Source: Firm-04 sp045591925 (lineage in GTDB: Bacteria > Bacillota > Clostridia > Oscillospirales > Ruminococcaceae). Taken from it: 64,000 nt of DNA. The DNA is taken from positions 1 to 64,000 of the forward strand of contig JAZNTW010000109.1 in the NCBI GenBank assembly GCA_045591925.1. Reading direction: 5' to 3'. Of the stretch, positions 1 through 8,581 are shown piece after piece; position 1 is the stretch's first letter, and the number at the start of each line of letters is the position of its first letter. The notes under the pieces were generated by a model. It had not been told where the DNA came from. It saw only the letters and a list, made by a program, of their open reading frames with translations, and searched no databases. The position numbers and the translations under genes were made by a program.

Positions 1-60
1 AATAGTGCACACGATGTGAACTTTTGCTTCCAAAAGCGCATTTTTATTTCAAAACAAGGA

Positions 61-108
61 AAAGAAAAATGTCCTAGATACGCGATTTTCGTCGTATCTA
101 GGACATTT
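61..108 (-). terminator. Terminator of the tRNA-Leu/tRNA-Ser unit
   Basis: A perfect 16-bp inverted repeat (67-82 with 93-108, 10-base loop) lies just past the 3' end of tRNA-Ser on the minus strand. On that strand it is followed by a T-rich run, as expected for a rho-independent terminator. Confidence 0.85.
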
Positions 109-116
109 CACAAAAG

Positions 117-205
117 CGGAAAGAGAGGGATTCGAACCCTCGGTGCGCTATTAACGCACACACGATTTCCAGTCGTGCGCCTTAGACCAGCTCAGCCATC
201 TTTCC
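117..205 (-). tRNA. tRNA-Ser (anticodon GGA)
   Basis: A cloverleaf of 89 nt can be drawn. The acceptor stem is 199-205 with 118-124, followed by discriminator G at 117. The T arm is GAGGG-TTCGAAT-CCCTC, and the anticodon arm has GGA inside its 7-base loop. The long variable arm is typical of serine tRNAs. CCA is not encoded. The gene lies 44 bp downstream of tRNA-Leu and shares its promoter and terminator. Confidence 0.95.
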
Positions 206-249
206 ATCCGGTAAACCGTCATCGCTCGCCCTATTGGGCAAGAAAAAAG

Positions 250-332
250 TGGTGCGAGTGACGGGACTTGAACCCGTACGCCGAAACACACGCCCCTCAA
301 ACGTGCCTGTCTGCCAATTCCAGCACACTCGC
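250..332 (-). tRNA. tRNA-Leu (anticodon GAG)
   Basis: The acceptor stem GCGAGTG/CACTCGC pairs 326-332 with 254-260. The anticodon loop TTGAGGG sits on a 5-bp stem, there is a long variable arm, and the 3' CCA is encoded at 250-252. The type II shape with anticodon GAG indicates a leucine tRNA. It is the first gene of a two-tRNA transcript with tRNA-Ser. Confidence 0.95.
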
Positions 333-347
333 ATTCACTACTTGATT

Positions 348-376
348 ATTATATCAAATCAAAGGGAAAAAGTCAA
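348..376 (-). promoter_or_regulatory. SigA-type promoter of the tRNA-Leu/tRNA-Ser unit
   Basis: On the minus strand, TTGACT (371-376) is separated by 17 bp from TATAAT (348-353), about 15 bp before the tRNA-Leu 5' end. The strip between this promoter and the stop codon at 450 contains a loose inverted repeat (GGGGATTTT near 377 with AAAATCCCC near 436) that may end the dockerin gene transcript. Confidence 0.85.
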
Positions 377-449
377 GGGGATTTTCGCAATTTCTTGGAA
401 TTCGGCAGTTTACACAAATTCTTTGCAAAAATCCCCAAAACCTATTTTA

Positions 450-1577
450 TCAATGCGCTTGCATCAGCAAGCTTCGCTTCAACAACGATAGGTCTGCCGC
501 ATTCAGGATTGTATTTGTATCCATATCTGCTGCTTCGCCCTGCTTTGTACTGAGCGTTTCGGTGCTGCAAAGATACTTCGTCAGCAATACGGCATCCACA
601 ATTTCGACCGCACCATTGAGGTCAACGTCGCCTTTCAGAAGCTCCGGCTCCGGTGTGGTCTGCGTTGTGGTAGTCGGGGGTGTTGTATCGGTGGGCTGAG
701 AGGAAACCTCTGCGAGACTCGGTTCTACGTCATACCACCAATCCTCCCACGGATTGCCGGCACGCTGCTTTTCTGCGACCTCTGCCTTTGTCCACGTAAA
801 TACATCGTCATAGAGGTGACCTTCCTCGTAGTACCACTGTGCGAGCGCCACGCCCTCGTCCGGATAGTTTTTATAGTAGCCGTCGTTATCTCCGGTATAG
901 TTCGCCCAACCGGTGTTGTGGCCTTTCAGTGCGCCGCGTACGATCTGATAGCCGGTCAGCTCATAATCCACCATCGCCTGACGAATAAAGTGGATGATCT
1001 TGCGAACGCCCAGATGATTGGAAATAATGCCATCATAGAAGTTTTCTTCGGTGAGGTCGTACCATTCAAGCTCCGGCACATCGTCCTCCTGCATGAAGCT
1101 GGTGCCGGGATCGTGAAACGCAGTGACGGCAGTTTGCAGCGTACCGTAAGCGTGTGCGGAGCTGACGCCAAAGCCCTCGGAAAATGCGGTTTCGTGATCG
1201 GTGCCATTGCCGTTTCCGCCGAGCGTGGATTCGAGCGTTCCAACGCCCAGAAACAGTGCATAGACCTTTTCGCGCTCAGTCTGCCCGAAACGCAGAGAAA
1301 TCAGATCCCAATGCTCGTCAATCTCCTTATACAGCGCATATTTGACCTGCTGAACAGTCAGTTTGTGACCGATTGCGCGAAGCTCTGCAACGGGTGTGCC
1401 CTCCGGTGCCATACGCTCTCCGAAGTTGAACGGGTTTCCGACGCCCTCTGTCTGGACATCGCGGCTTGGGTCGTGTGCGATATTTGCGTCAGCCGCAGAA
1501 ATATGCAGCGGCGGCAGGGCAGTCAGCAGCATCACCGTGCTGCAAAGAACTGCAAGCAGTTTTCTGTGGATTTTCAT
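450..1577 (-). CDS. Secreted dockerin protein with a lysozyme/transglycosylase-like module
   Basis: A 375-residue precursor with an N-terminal signal peptide (Lys/Arg start, hydrophobic stretch to about residue 27). Residues about 60-290 resemble the SLT/goose-lysozyme fold: a GTLESTLG segment holds a candidate catalytic Glu, followed by YGTLQTAV and GHNTGWANY, which recall the GLMQ and AYNAG motifs of lytic transglycosylases. A Pro/Thr linker (about 295-313) leads to a C-terminal type I dockerin with two calcium-loop repeats (GDVDLNGAVEIVDAVLLTKYL and ADMDTNTILNAADLSLLKRSLL, partly shown). The ATG has a GGAGGGG site at 1586-1593. The dockerin is clear. The catalytic assignment is inferred from short motifs, and another alpha-helical glycosidase fold is possible. 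Confidence 0.75.
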   Translation of the reverse strand: MKIHRKLLAVLCSTVMLLTALPPLHISAADANIAHDPSRDVQTEGVGNPFNFGERMAPEGTPVAELRAIGHKLTVQQVKYALYKEIDEHWDLISLRFGQTEREKVYALFLGVGTLESTLGGNGNGTDHETAFSEGFGVSSAHAYGTLQTAVTAFHDPGTSFMQEDDVPELEWYDLTEENFYDGIISNHLGVRKIIHFIRQAMVDYELTGYQIVRGALKGHNTGWANYTGDNDGYYKNYPDEGVALAQWYYEEGHLYDDVFTWTKAEVAEKQRAGNPWEDWWYDVEPSLAEVSSQPTDTTPPTTTTQTTPEPELLKGDVDLNGAVEIVDAVLLTKYLCSTETLSTKQGEAADMDTNTILNAADLSLLKRSLLMQAH

Positions 1578-1674
1578 AGATGATATCCCCTCCGTTTTTT
1601 ATGTAGTGAAGCGATCGGCGTTGAACCGGAATGCGTATCGGTACATACATATTCCGCGCAGATGCTCTGTCTTT

Positions 1675-1703
1675 ATCTTAGCACATTTGATATGGAAAGT
1701 CAA
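1675..1703 (-). promoter_or_regulatory. Promoter of the dockerin/lysozyme-like gene
   Basis: On the minus strand, TTGACT (1698-1703), 17 bp, TAAGAT (1675-1680). MITE copy A begins 10 bp upstream of the -35 box, so the insertion left the core promoter intact. Confidence 0.7.
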
Positions 1704-1712
1704 TCTATTTAT

Positions 1713-1870
1713 GGCAACACCGCGCAAAGTCCGCCTTACGGCTTGGCGGCACATCTACTTGCATATTTTCCGCCATCTTGCACAGAAATTCCTTGCTGGG
1801 CGTCATTTCTATACATTCTGACGAAAAATCTGACTGCGTATCTGCACCGCCAACTCTGTGCGGTATTGCC
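1713..1870 (+). mobile_element. MITE-like element, copy A (158 bp)
   Basis: The element begins GGCAACACCGCGCAAAGT and ends with a sequence whose reverse complement is GGCAATACCGCACAGAGT, so the termini are about 18-bp imperfect inverted repeats (15 of 18 match). It is flanked on both sides by TTAT, a 4-bp target duplication. It encodes no transposase. Relative to copies B and C it lacks 14 bp between two short GCGTC repeats. It lies between the stop codon of the GH43 gene (16 bp away) and the promoter of the next gene. Confidence 0.85.
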
Positions 1871-1886
1871 TTATATTGCAACTAAA

Positions 1887-4817
1887 TTATTGGATGATGA
1901 CAGTCGCCGTGATGGAACGGTGCTGCGGTGAGAGCAGGGCATCCGGTTTCAGTGCGATGTTCGGAACGCCGTCTGCATCCATATAAACCTGTCGGATGCG
2001 CGTATGACGGCATGGGTCATAGAGCGGATCGGATGCGTATGTGCCGCAGGCTTTACTGTCATGCGAGGACGGTCTTGCATGGTAGACGATCAGGAGATTG
2101 CCGTTTTCATCGGTCACAAACGAATTGTGTCCGGGACCAGATTCCCCATCGAGATCTGCGGTGCTGAGGACGGCATTTTTCTCCTTATGCCAGCTTGCGG
2201 GGTTCATGAGATCGGAATTTTCGTCTGCCCACATTCTGCCGACGCAGTATTCCGAGCCGGTGCCGGATGCAGAGAAAAATACATAGACCTTGCCGTTTGC
2301 TTTGAGAACGGCAGCGCCCTCGTTGACGCGGTGATTGACAAGCTCCCAGCTATATTCGGGCTTTGTGAGTAGAATGGACTTGCTGGTTAGCTTCCAAGGC
2401 TCGTTGGGGTTGATTTCTGCCATGAACAGGGAGGAATCGCCCTTGATTTCAGCCCAGATGACATAGTGCTTGCCGCTGTGCTCAAAATAGGTCATATCGA
2501 GAGAGAAGCTCGTGAACGAATCGGTATCGCCGGACGAAGCCTGCATCTGACCGCATTCCGTCCATGTACCGGTCATCGGATCGCCATTGCAGCGCAGGAC
2601 ATACGGGCGGATAGCCCAGACATCGGAGCTGCTGCCGGCTGCAAAGAAGATATACCATGTTCCATTGATGCAGTGCATTTCGGGTGCCCAGATATGCTTT
2701 GCCATGATGCCGCTGCCATGCGCCTGCCAGATGGTTTTCTCTTGTGCGTCTGCAAGTCCTGCAACGGTATTGCTCTGCCGTAAAATGATACGGTCATAGC
2801 CCTGATTCACATTGCCGTATGCCGGATAGGACGCAGTAAAATAGTAGGAATCATTCTCGCCGCGCACTACATGGGGGTCGGCGCGTTCTGTGATAAAGGG
2901 ATTTTCGTAGTCGGCAGCCATGACGGTTCCGCGGACGGAATAGGTACCGGCTGCTGCACCCTTGAGCTTTGCAAGATCATCTGCATTCCATGCAACGGGC
3001 AGCGCCATCGTACCGCCGTCACTGTATTCTGCGGTGACGGTTTCCGGCATCTGGACATTGCTGCTGCTGCCGGTCACATAAACCTGCTCCATATCGGTAT
3101 TGTATGGCGTTAATTTTTTGCCGCCGAATGCGCCGGTCAATGCGGTATACTGGTCAGCGTTAATCGGAATGACATAGCCGTGGCGCGGTGTGAAATCGAA
3201 GCTGTAGGCATCGCGGCTGACGGTCGTAAAGTTTTCGAGGTCTGTTGTTTTCTGTATGACGTAGTAGCCGTCACCGTATGCGTCGGACATCAGCAGCCAC
3301 TCGTTTTTGCCGTTCAGCTTATAAATATTCGGGCCCTCAACGCCAAGATTGCCCTCGGAAATCTTTTTGATTTCCTGATACGGACCGGAAGCGTGATCCG
3401 CTGTTGCAAGGAAGATACCCTTGGTCGTTTCATCCTTATAATACATATAGTATTTACCGTTTTCATAGATGATATCGGAGTCAATCGCATCGTGACCGGA
3501 TTTCGGTGCAAGCAGCAGTGCCGGCGTGGTGTCGAGCTTCATCAGGTCTTTGCTGTAAGCATAGTACATGATTGTGCGGTCATCCGTACCGGGAACGCGT
3601 GCCGCAAAATAAATCATATAGGATTCCTTTTCCGGATCCCAGATTGCCTGCGGTGCCCATGCACGGTCGCAGTTCATCATGTTCGGATATTTGTTTGCGA
3701 TTTCGATGAGCGATTCATCGAACCAGTGAACCAAATCCGTTGATTTTGCGCTGATGAGATTGCGGTTGCTGCTCCAGCCGAGCGAGGATTTCATATCGGT
3801 CGCAAGCAAATGCCAAAGACCATCCTGCCCCTTGAAAATATAGGGGTCGCGGAGACAACCCGTACCGACCGAGGACTGCCAGACCGCCTTGCCGCCGTTG
3901 AGTGCCTGGAAGTGGTAGCCGTCCGTGCTGATGGCGTAGGAAAGTCGTTCCTGCTCCGGCGCGTTGCCGAGGAAATATGCAAAGAGGTAAGCGACAGGCT
4001 GTTTTTTCTCAACGGGAACCGTCACGGTCGGGGTTGTGAGTGGATTTTGCTTGGTCAGCAGATAATCACGCAGACCCTCCGCATCCTCCGGTTTGACCGG
4101 CGGAACAAGACGGCCGTTTTCCGGAACGCCGGCATAGATAAAGCCGCCGCATTGTGCGACATAGGCGCAGACATCGTCAAAGCCGTATCGCAGACCGCGC
4201 TTCATGAGTGAGAGGTCTGCGGCATCGAGTCTGCCGTTGAAGTCCAGATCGCCGCGCAGAAACGTGTATTTTCCGTCTGCCGGCGTGATGTAGAATTTCT
4301 GTCCCTCGCCGCCCCAGTAATCCCACTGGTCAATATTTGCGCCGTTTTCATAGCTGATATCGTAGACATCCATTGCCGCATTGCCGCTACATTCTGCCTG
4401 AATATAGAACGCGTCATCGGTCTTATTCAGCATGAAGCGCTGCGCACTGCTGCCGGTATATTCTGCGAGCGCGAAGTTATTTCCATCGGTGCTGTCGCCG
4501 TTTTCGACCGTGATTGCCTGCTCCGGATGCTCTGCCGAGAGAAAGGCGCAGTAGCCGTCACCGGCATCAATGATTTTCCAAGTTTGCGAGGCGTGATCGA
4601 GTGCCTCCCATTGATGGATGTTACCGTCCTCGGCGGCGGTGATGAATTTGCCGCTGAGTCGAACCATGATGTTGTAATCAGCGCCGCTGATAATACCTGC
4701 GGATTTACTGATATACGGCGCAGTAACCGGATTTGCAGCAGATGCGTTCAAATTCGGGAGCGCAGCCGCCGTGAACAGGATGGCAGAGAGTGTCTGCGCG
4801 AGATGCTTTCTTTTCAT
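1887..4817 (-). CDS. Secreted tandem GH43 hemicellulase with ricin-like and dockerin-like modules
   Basis: 976 residues from the ATG at 4817, chosen because AGGGGAAG lies 7 nt upstream; an ATG 21 nt earlier is less well placed. Order: signal peptide (about 1-27); ricin-type beta-trefoil region (about 45-175, QW-like repeats); a dockerin-like calcium loop GDLDFNGRLDAADLSLMKRG with a degenerate second half (about 185-250); GH43 module 1 (about 270-560, LRDPYIF, WAPQAIWDP, VEGPNIY); a bacterial Ig-like stretch (about 590-650); GH43 module 2 (about 655-960, ERADPHV, HIWAPEMH, NEGAAVL). Acid residues expected for the five-bladed propeller are visible in both modules. Arabinoxylan or arabinan side-chain removal is likely; exact specificity cannot be read. 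The mid-protein dockerin half is odd. Confidence 0.88.
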   Translation of the reverse strand: MKRKHLAQTLSAILFTAAALPNLNASAANPVTAPYISKSAGIISGADYNIMVRLSGKFITAAEDGNIHQWEALDHASQTWKIIDAGDGYCAFLSAEHPEQAITVENGDSTDGNNFALAEYTGSSAQRFMLNKTDDAFYIQAECSGNAAMDVYDISYENGANIDQWDYWGGEGQKFYITPADGKYTFLRGDLDFNGRLDAADLSLMKRGLRYGFDDVCAYVAQCGGFIYAGVPENGRLVPPVKPEDAEGLRDYLLTKQNPLTTPTVTVPVEKKQPVAYLFAYFLGNAPEQERLSYAISTDGYHFQALNGGKAVWQSSVGTGCLRDPYIFKGQDGLWHLLATDMKSSLGWSSNRNLISAKSTDLVHWFDESLIEIANKYPNMMNCDRAWAPQAIWDPEKESYMIYFAARVPGTDDRTIMYYAYSKDLMKLDTTPALLLAPKSGHDAIDSDIIYENGKYYMYYKDETTKGIFLATADHASGPYQEIKKISEGNLGVEGPNIYKLNGKNEWLLMSDAYGDGYYVIQKTTDLENFTTVSRDAYSFDFTPRHGYVIPINADQYTALTGAFGGKKLTPYNTDMEQVYVTGSSSNVQMPETVTAEYSDGGTMALPVAWNADDLAKLKGAAAGTYSVRGTVMAADYENPFITERADPHVVRGENDSYYFTASYPAYGNVNQGYDRIILRQSNTVAGLADAQEKTIWQAHGSGIMAKHIWAPEMHCINGTWYIFFAAGSSSDVWAIRPYVLRCNGDPMTGTWTECGQMQASSGDTDSFTSFSLDMTYFEHSGKHYVIWAEIKGDSSLFMAEINPNEPWKLTSKSILLTKPEYSWELVNHRVNEGAAVLKANGKVYVFFSASGTGSEYCVGRMWADENSDLMNPASWHKEKNAVLSTADLDGESGPGHNSFVTDENGNLLIVYHARPSSHDSKACGTYASDPLYDPCRHTRIRQVYMDADGVPNIALKPDALLSPQHRSITATVIIQ

Positions 4818-4903
4818 AATCTTCCCCTTATCATTCAAAAAAATCCCCTAAGTTTATTGAATACTCTATCTTGATGCACGGCATACGCTGTCGTAACAAG
4901 GCA

Positions 4904-4932
4904 ATTATAACATATTTCGCAGAGATGCGCAA
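4904..4932 (-). promoter_or_regulatory. Promoter of the tandem GH43 gene
   Basis: On the minus strand, TTGCGC (4927-4932), 17 bp, TATAAT (4904-4909). It overlaps the 3' end of rmuC upstream, so the GH43 gene has its own start. Confidence 0.7.
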
Positions 4933-4951
4933 TGTATTTTTACACTTTTTT

Positions 4952-6229
4952 CTATATGATTTCTGTATTTTTTTCTGCTGTATTCTGTGTATGAACCGGC
5001 AGACCGATGCGCTGTACGTCCGCGAGCTTTCTGTGAATGGCACGGGTTCTTGTGCCGACAAGCTGCTCGAGGTCTTTTCCGGCGGCATCGAGCTTTTTAC
5101 GGGTTGCGGTGAGTGCGTCCTCGAATTTCCCGAATTCCTCTTTGACGCCGCTGAGAATCTGCCAGACCTGATCGGACTGCTTTTGAATCGCAAGCGTCCG
5201 GAAGCCCATGGAAAGCGCATTGAGCATTGCCGCCATGGTGGACGGGCCTGCAACATTGACATAATATTTCTGCTGCAATACCGAGGTCAGACCATTGCTG
5301 ACAACCTCGGAATACAGCCCTTCGGATGGCAGAAACATGATGCCGAATGCAGTGGTATCCGGCTCGTGCAGATATTTGTCGTGAATATCCTTGGCAAAGC
5401 TCAGGATTCGCTGGCGAAGAATGGTATTTGCAGCATCTACAGCAGTTTTATCACCGGATTCCTGTGCGTCGAGAAGCTGAGAATAGCAGTCGGCAGGGAA
5501 TTTGGAGTCGATGGGCAGCCATACCGGTTCGCCGTTTTCGGTGGGCAGCTTGATGGCAAATTCCACACGCTTTCCGCTGCCGGGAACGGTTTCCACATTG
5601 GCGGCATACTGTTCGGGTGCAAGGATATCTTGTAGAATATTGCCAAGCTGAATTTCACCGAATGTGCCACGCGTTTTGACATTGGAGAGAACGCGCTTGA
5701 GTCCTCCGACATCGCCTGCAAGCGATTTCATTTCACCAAGCCCCTTGTATACCGCTTCCAGACTTTCGGTTACACGCTTGAAGCTCTCGTTCATTTTGGC
5801 TTCCAGATGCTCTTGCAGCGTGTCGTCAACCGTTTTTTGAATTTCGCGCAGACGCTTTTCATTTTGTGCGCGCAGAAGCTCCATCTGTTGGGAAATGGTC
5901 TCCTGAAGCATCGACATGGAGCTTTTGTTTGCGGATTCCAGACCTTGAATCCGTACCTCGAATTGCCGAAGCTGTGCGGCAGTGGTGTCTCTGGTCTGCG
6001 CCTGATTGTGGGAGAGATTTTCATTGACCATCTGCATGGAAAGCTGAATGGTTTCATTGGTTCCGGCGGCTTGTTCTTTCCGGAGCGCCTGTTCTTCTTT
6101 CTGCATCCGGCGAAGCAGTTCCTGCATGGCGGCGCGCTCCTTTTGCGGATTTCTGCCGTGCAGGACGGCGAGTATGAATACTTGCGTCAGGATGCAAACA
6201 ATCATCAGAATCAGTATTGCAGTGTCCAT
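4952..6229 (-). CDS. rmuC: DNA recombination protein RmuC
   Basis: 425 residues: an N-terminal membrane anchor (about 4-25), a long coiled coil rich in Glu/Gln/Lys (about 28-165), then the RmuC nuclease-like core (about 185-390) with the family hallmarks TRGTFGEIQLGNIL, LPIDSKFP and FLPSEGLYSEV. RmuC proteins limit inversions at short inverted repeats and are thought to act as membrane-tethered nucleases related to restriction-enzyme folds. Length fits the family. The ATG is preceded by AAAAGGAG. Promoter TTTACA-17-TATAAT is at 6283-6311. It is the only gene in this transcript before the GH43 promoter. Confidence 0.93.
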   Translation of the reverse strand: MDTAILILMIVCILTQVFILAVLHGRNPQKERAAMQELLRRMQKEEQALRKEQAAGTNETIQLSMQMVNENLSHNQAQTRDTTAAQLRQFEVRIQGLESANKSSMSMLQETISQQMELLRAQNEKRLREIQKTVDDTLQEHLEAKMNESFKRVTESLEAVYKGLGEMKSLAGDVGGLKRVLSNVKTRGTFGEIQLGNILQDILAPEQYAANVETVPGSGKRVEFAIKLPTENGEPVWLPIDSKFPADCYSQLLDAQESGDKTAVDAANTILRQRILSFAKDIHDKYLHEPDTTAFGIMFLPSEGLYSEVVSNGLTSVLQQKYYVNVAGPSTMAAMLNALSMGFRTLAIQKQSDQVWQILSGVKEEFGKFEDALTATRKKLDAAGKDLEQLVGTRTRAIHRKLADVQRIGLPVHTQNTAEKNTEII

Positions 6230-6282
6230 AGATATGCTCCTTTTTATAGATTGTATTGCTCCGAACCGGAGCAGCTGGTTTC

Positions 6283-6311
6283 ATTATAGCACAAATGTTC
6301 TGATTTGTAAA
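6283..6311 (-). promoter_or_regulatory. Promoter of rmuC
   Basis: On the minus strand, TTTACA (6306-6311), 17 bp, TATAAT (6283-6288). The leader contains a small GC-rich hairpin at 6258-6272. Confidence 0.75.
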
Positions 6312-6384
6312 GATGAATTGCGCTGTGTGCAGCGCTGTATGATATAAAATAACAATTTTTATGTTTCGGTTGAAGCGCTTGATG

Positions 6385-6419
6385 GCGTATCTGCACCACC
6401 AACTCTGTGCGGTATTGCC
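6385..6419 (+). repeat. Solo right end of the MITE-like repeat
   Basis: 35 bp identical to the last 35 bp of copy B, followed by TTAA and then at once by full copy B. It is either the remnant of an older copy into whose TTAA-containing edge copy B inserted, or the product of a deletion between tandem copies. Confidence 0.8.
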
Positions 6420-6423
6420 TTAA

Positions 6424-6595
6424 GGCAACACCGCGCAAAGTCCTCCTTACGGCTTGGCGGCACATCTACTTGCATATTTTCCGCCATCTTGCACAGAAAT
6501 TCCTTGCTGGGCGTCAGCCCAGCGGCGTCATTTCTGTACAATCTGACGAAAAATCTGACTGCGTATCTGCACCACCAACTCTGTGCGGTATTGCC
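6424..6595 (+). mobile_element. MITE-like element, copy B (172 bp)
   Basis: Same termini as copy A (GGCAACACCGCGCAAAG at the left, CTCTGTGCGGTATTGCC at the right), flanked by TTAA on both sides. It keeps the 14-bp segment lost in copy A. The left end contains a small hairpin region that recurs at 57656-57692. Reverse-strand reading frames through it are not conserved at their ends and are not treated as genes. Confidence 0.88.
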
Positions 6596-6605
6596 TTAAA
6601 ACGAA

Positions 6606-6648
6606 TCAAAAAGCACCATCCAATCATCATTTGACAATCGGATGGTGC
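6606..6648 (-). terminator. Terminator of htpG
   Basis: GCACCATCC (6613-6621) pairs with GGATGGTGC (6640-6648). T-runs lie on both sides, so it can act in either direction. It starts 14 bp past the htpG stop. Confidence 0.85.
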
Positions 6649-6661
6649 AATTTTTTAGATA

Positions 6662-8554
6662 TCAGACCATCAGCTCACAGATCAGCTTGCTGAGTGCGAC
6701 CGGGTCCTCCAGCGGCATACCCTCAATCAGCAATGCCTGCTGATACAGCAAATCGGAATATTTTGCGAGCTTTTCGGTATCCTCGGTTTGCAGACGCTCC
6801 AGCGTTGCAAAGACCGGATGCTCCGGATTCAGCTCCAGAACACGCTCTGCCTGAATTTTCTTTGCATTCGGCATTGTGTTGAGAACCTTTTCCATTTCAA
6901 GCGAAATGTCGCCGTCGCTGGACAGGCAGACTGCATGATTTTTCAGGCGATTCGAGAGGCGAACTGCCTTGACCTTGCCCTCAAGCGCTTTCTGCATCGT
7001 TTCAAACAAATCCTTTGCGGCGGTATTCTTTTCTTCAAGTGCAGACTTGTCCTCATCGGATTCGATGCCGAGATCACCGGCAGAAACGTTTTTGAATTCC
7101 TTGTCCTGGTAGCTTTGCATCATTTGCAGCGCGAATTCATCTACATTATCATCCAGATACAGCACCTCATAGCCCTTGTCGCGGACAAGCTCCGCTGCCG
7201 GCAGGGAGGCACAGCGCGTCACGGTTTCGCCGGCTGCGTAGTAGATAAACTTCTGATCCTCACGCATCCGAGTGACGTATTCGCTGAGTGTGGTGTAGTC
7301 CTCTGCCTGCTCACAGCCGGAGGAGTGGAACAGCAGCAGATCACGCAGAAGCTCCTTGTTTCTGCCGTATTCGTTGTAAACGCCGAATTTGAGCTGAATG
7401 CCGAATGCCTTCCAGAATTCGGTATATTTTGCGCGGTCGTTATTGAGCAGCTTGGTCAGCTCGTTTTTGATGGATTTTTCGAGTGCTTTGGCAATCAGCT
7501 TGAGCTGACGGTCATGCTGGAGCATTTCACGGGAAATATTGAGCGAAAGGTCCTCCGAATCGACCAGACCCTTGACGAAGCTGAAATGATCCGGCAGCAG
7601 GTCGGCGCATTTTTCCATAATCATAACGCCGGACGCAAAGAGCTGCAAGCCCTTTTCATATTCCTTGGAGTAATAATCAAACGGCGCTTTTGCCGGAATA
7701 TACAGCAGGGAATTATATGCGACAACGCCCTCGCTGCGCGTGTGGATATGCAAAAGCGGCGCACCGTTGTAATCAAAGAACTTGTCGCGATAGAATTTGT
7801 TGTAATCCTCATCGGTCAATTCGCTCTTGTTCTTTTTCCACATCGGCGTCATGCTGTTGAGCGTTTCGATTTCGATATGTGTTTCATATTCGGATTCGCT
7901 GCCCTCTTTCAGCGTTTCACGGCTGACCTCCATGCGGATGGGGAAGCGGATATAATCGGAATATTTCTTGATGAGCTGACGGATGCGGTATTCCTCTAAG
8001 AATTCGGAATACTGTTCATCCTCGGTATCCTCCAGCAGCTCTAGGATGATTTCCGTGCCGACATCTGTTTTGGAGCAGACGTCGATGGTGTAGCCCTCTG
8101 CGCCCTCGGACTGCCACTCATAGGCGGTGTCAGAGCCGAATGCCTTTGTGCGGACGGTCAAGCGCTTTGCAACCATGAATGCCGAATAGAAGCCGACGCC
8201 GAATTGTCCGATAATATCCGTATTTTCATCCAGTGTGTTTTCGGTTTTGAATGCGCGGGAGCCGGAGTGCGCAATAACGCCGAGATTCTGTTCCAGTTCC
8301 TCGGCAGTCATACCGATACCGTTATCGGTGATCGTAAGCGTGCGGTTTTCCTTATCCGGACGGATATCAATATAAAAATCATCGCGGTTTTTGCCGATGG
8401 TCTGATCGGTCAGCGAACGAAAATAGAGCTTGTCAATCGCATCGGAGGCGTTGGAGATCAGCTCGCGCAGAAAAATCTCCTTGTGTGTATAAATAGAATG
8501 AATCATCAGATCCAGCATACGCTTGGATTCTGCTTGGAATTGCTTTTGTTCCAT
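6662..8554 (-). CDS. htpG: Molecular chaperone HtpG (Hsp90)
   Basis: 630 residues, the usual HtpG length. The N-terminal GHKL ATPase domain (about 1-220) shows ELISNASDAIDKL, TDNGIGMT and GQFGVGFYSAFMVA. The middle domain (about 235-450) includes SLNISREMLQHD, and the C-terminal dimerisation domain ends near LICELMV. It is an ATP-driven cytosolic chaperone. The ATG follows AGAAAGGTG. Upstream is a perfect CIRCE operator between the promoter and the gene, so it is expected to be under HrcA heat-shock control. It is monocistronic, ending in the hairpin at 6613-6648. Confidence 0.97.
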   Translation of the reverse strand: MEQKQFQAESKRMLDLMIHSIYTHKEIFLRELISNASDAIDKLYFRSLTDQTIGKNRDDFYIDIRPDKENRTLTITDNGIGMTAEELEQNLGVIAHSGSRAFKTENTLDENTDIIGQFGVGFYSAFMVAKRLTVRTKAFGSDTAYEWQSEGAEGYTIDVCSKTDVGTEIILELLEDTEDEQYSEFLEEYRIRQLIKKYSDYIRFPIRMEVSRETLKEGSESEYETHIEIETLNSMTPMWKKNKSELTDEDYNKFYRDKFFDYNGAPLLHIHTRSEGVVAYNSLLYIPAKAPFDYYSKEYEKGLQLFASGVMIMEKCADLLPDHFSFVKGLVDSEDLSLNISREMLQHDRQLKLIAKALEKSIKNELTKLLNNDRAKYTEFWKAFGIQLKFGVYNEYGRNKELLRDLLLFHSSGCEQAEDYTTLSEYVTRMREDQKFIYYAAGETVTRCASLPAAELVRDKGYEVLYLDDNVDEFALQMMQSYQDKEFKNVSAGDLGIESDEDKSALEEKNTAAKDLFETMQKALEGKVKAVRLSNRLKNHAVCLSSDGDISLEMEKVLNTMPNAKKIQAERVLELNPEHPVFATLERLQTEDTEKLAKYSDLLYQQALLIEGMPLEDPVALSKLICELMV

Positions 8555-8581
8555 GGGAAATGAGCACCTTTCTGAATCGTA

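Noticed and set aside
6359..6541. Short frames inside MITE copies (MYRNDAAGL-type peptides)
   Set aside because: The frame ends vary between copies, there is no ribosome binding site, and the sequence is explained by the element.
6788..7999. 403-codon open frame opposite htpG, and similar long antisense frames opposite fhs, infB, lysC and L3
   Set aside because: All lie fully inside well-supported genes and have the composition expected of antisense frames.
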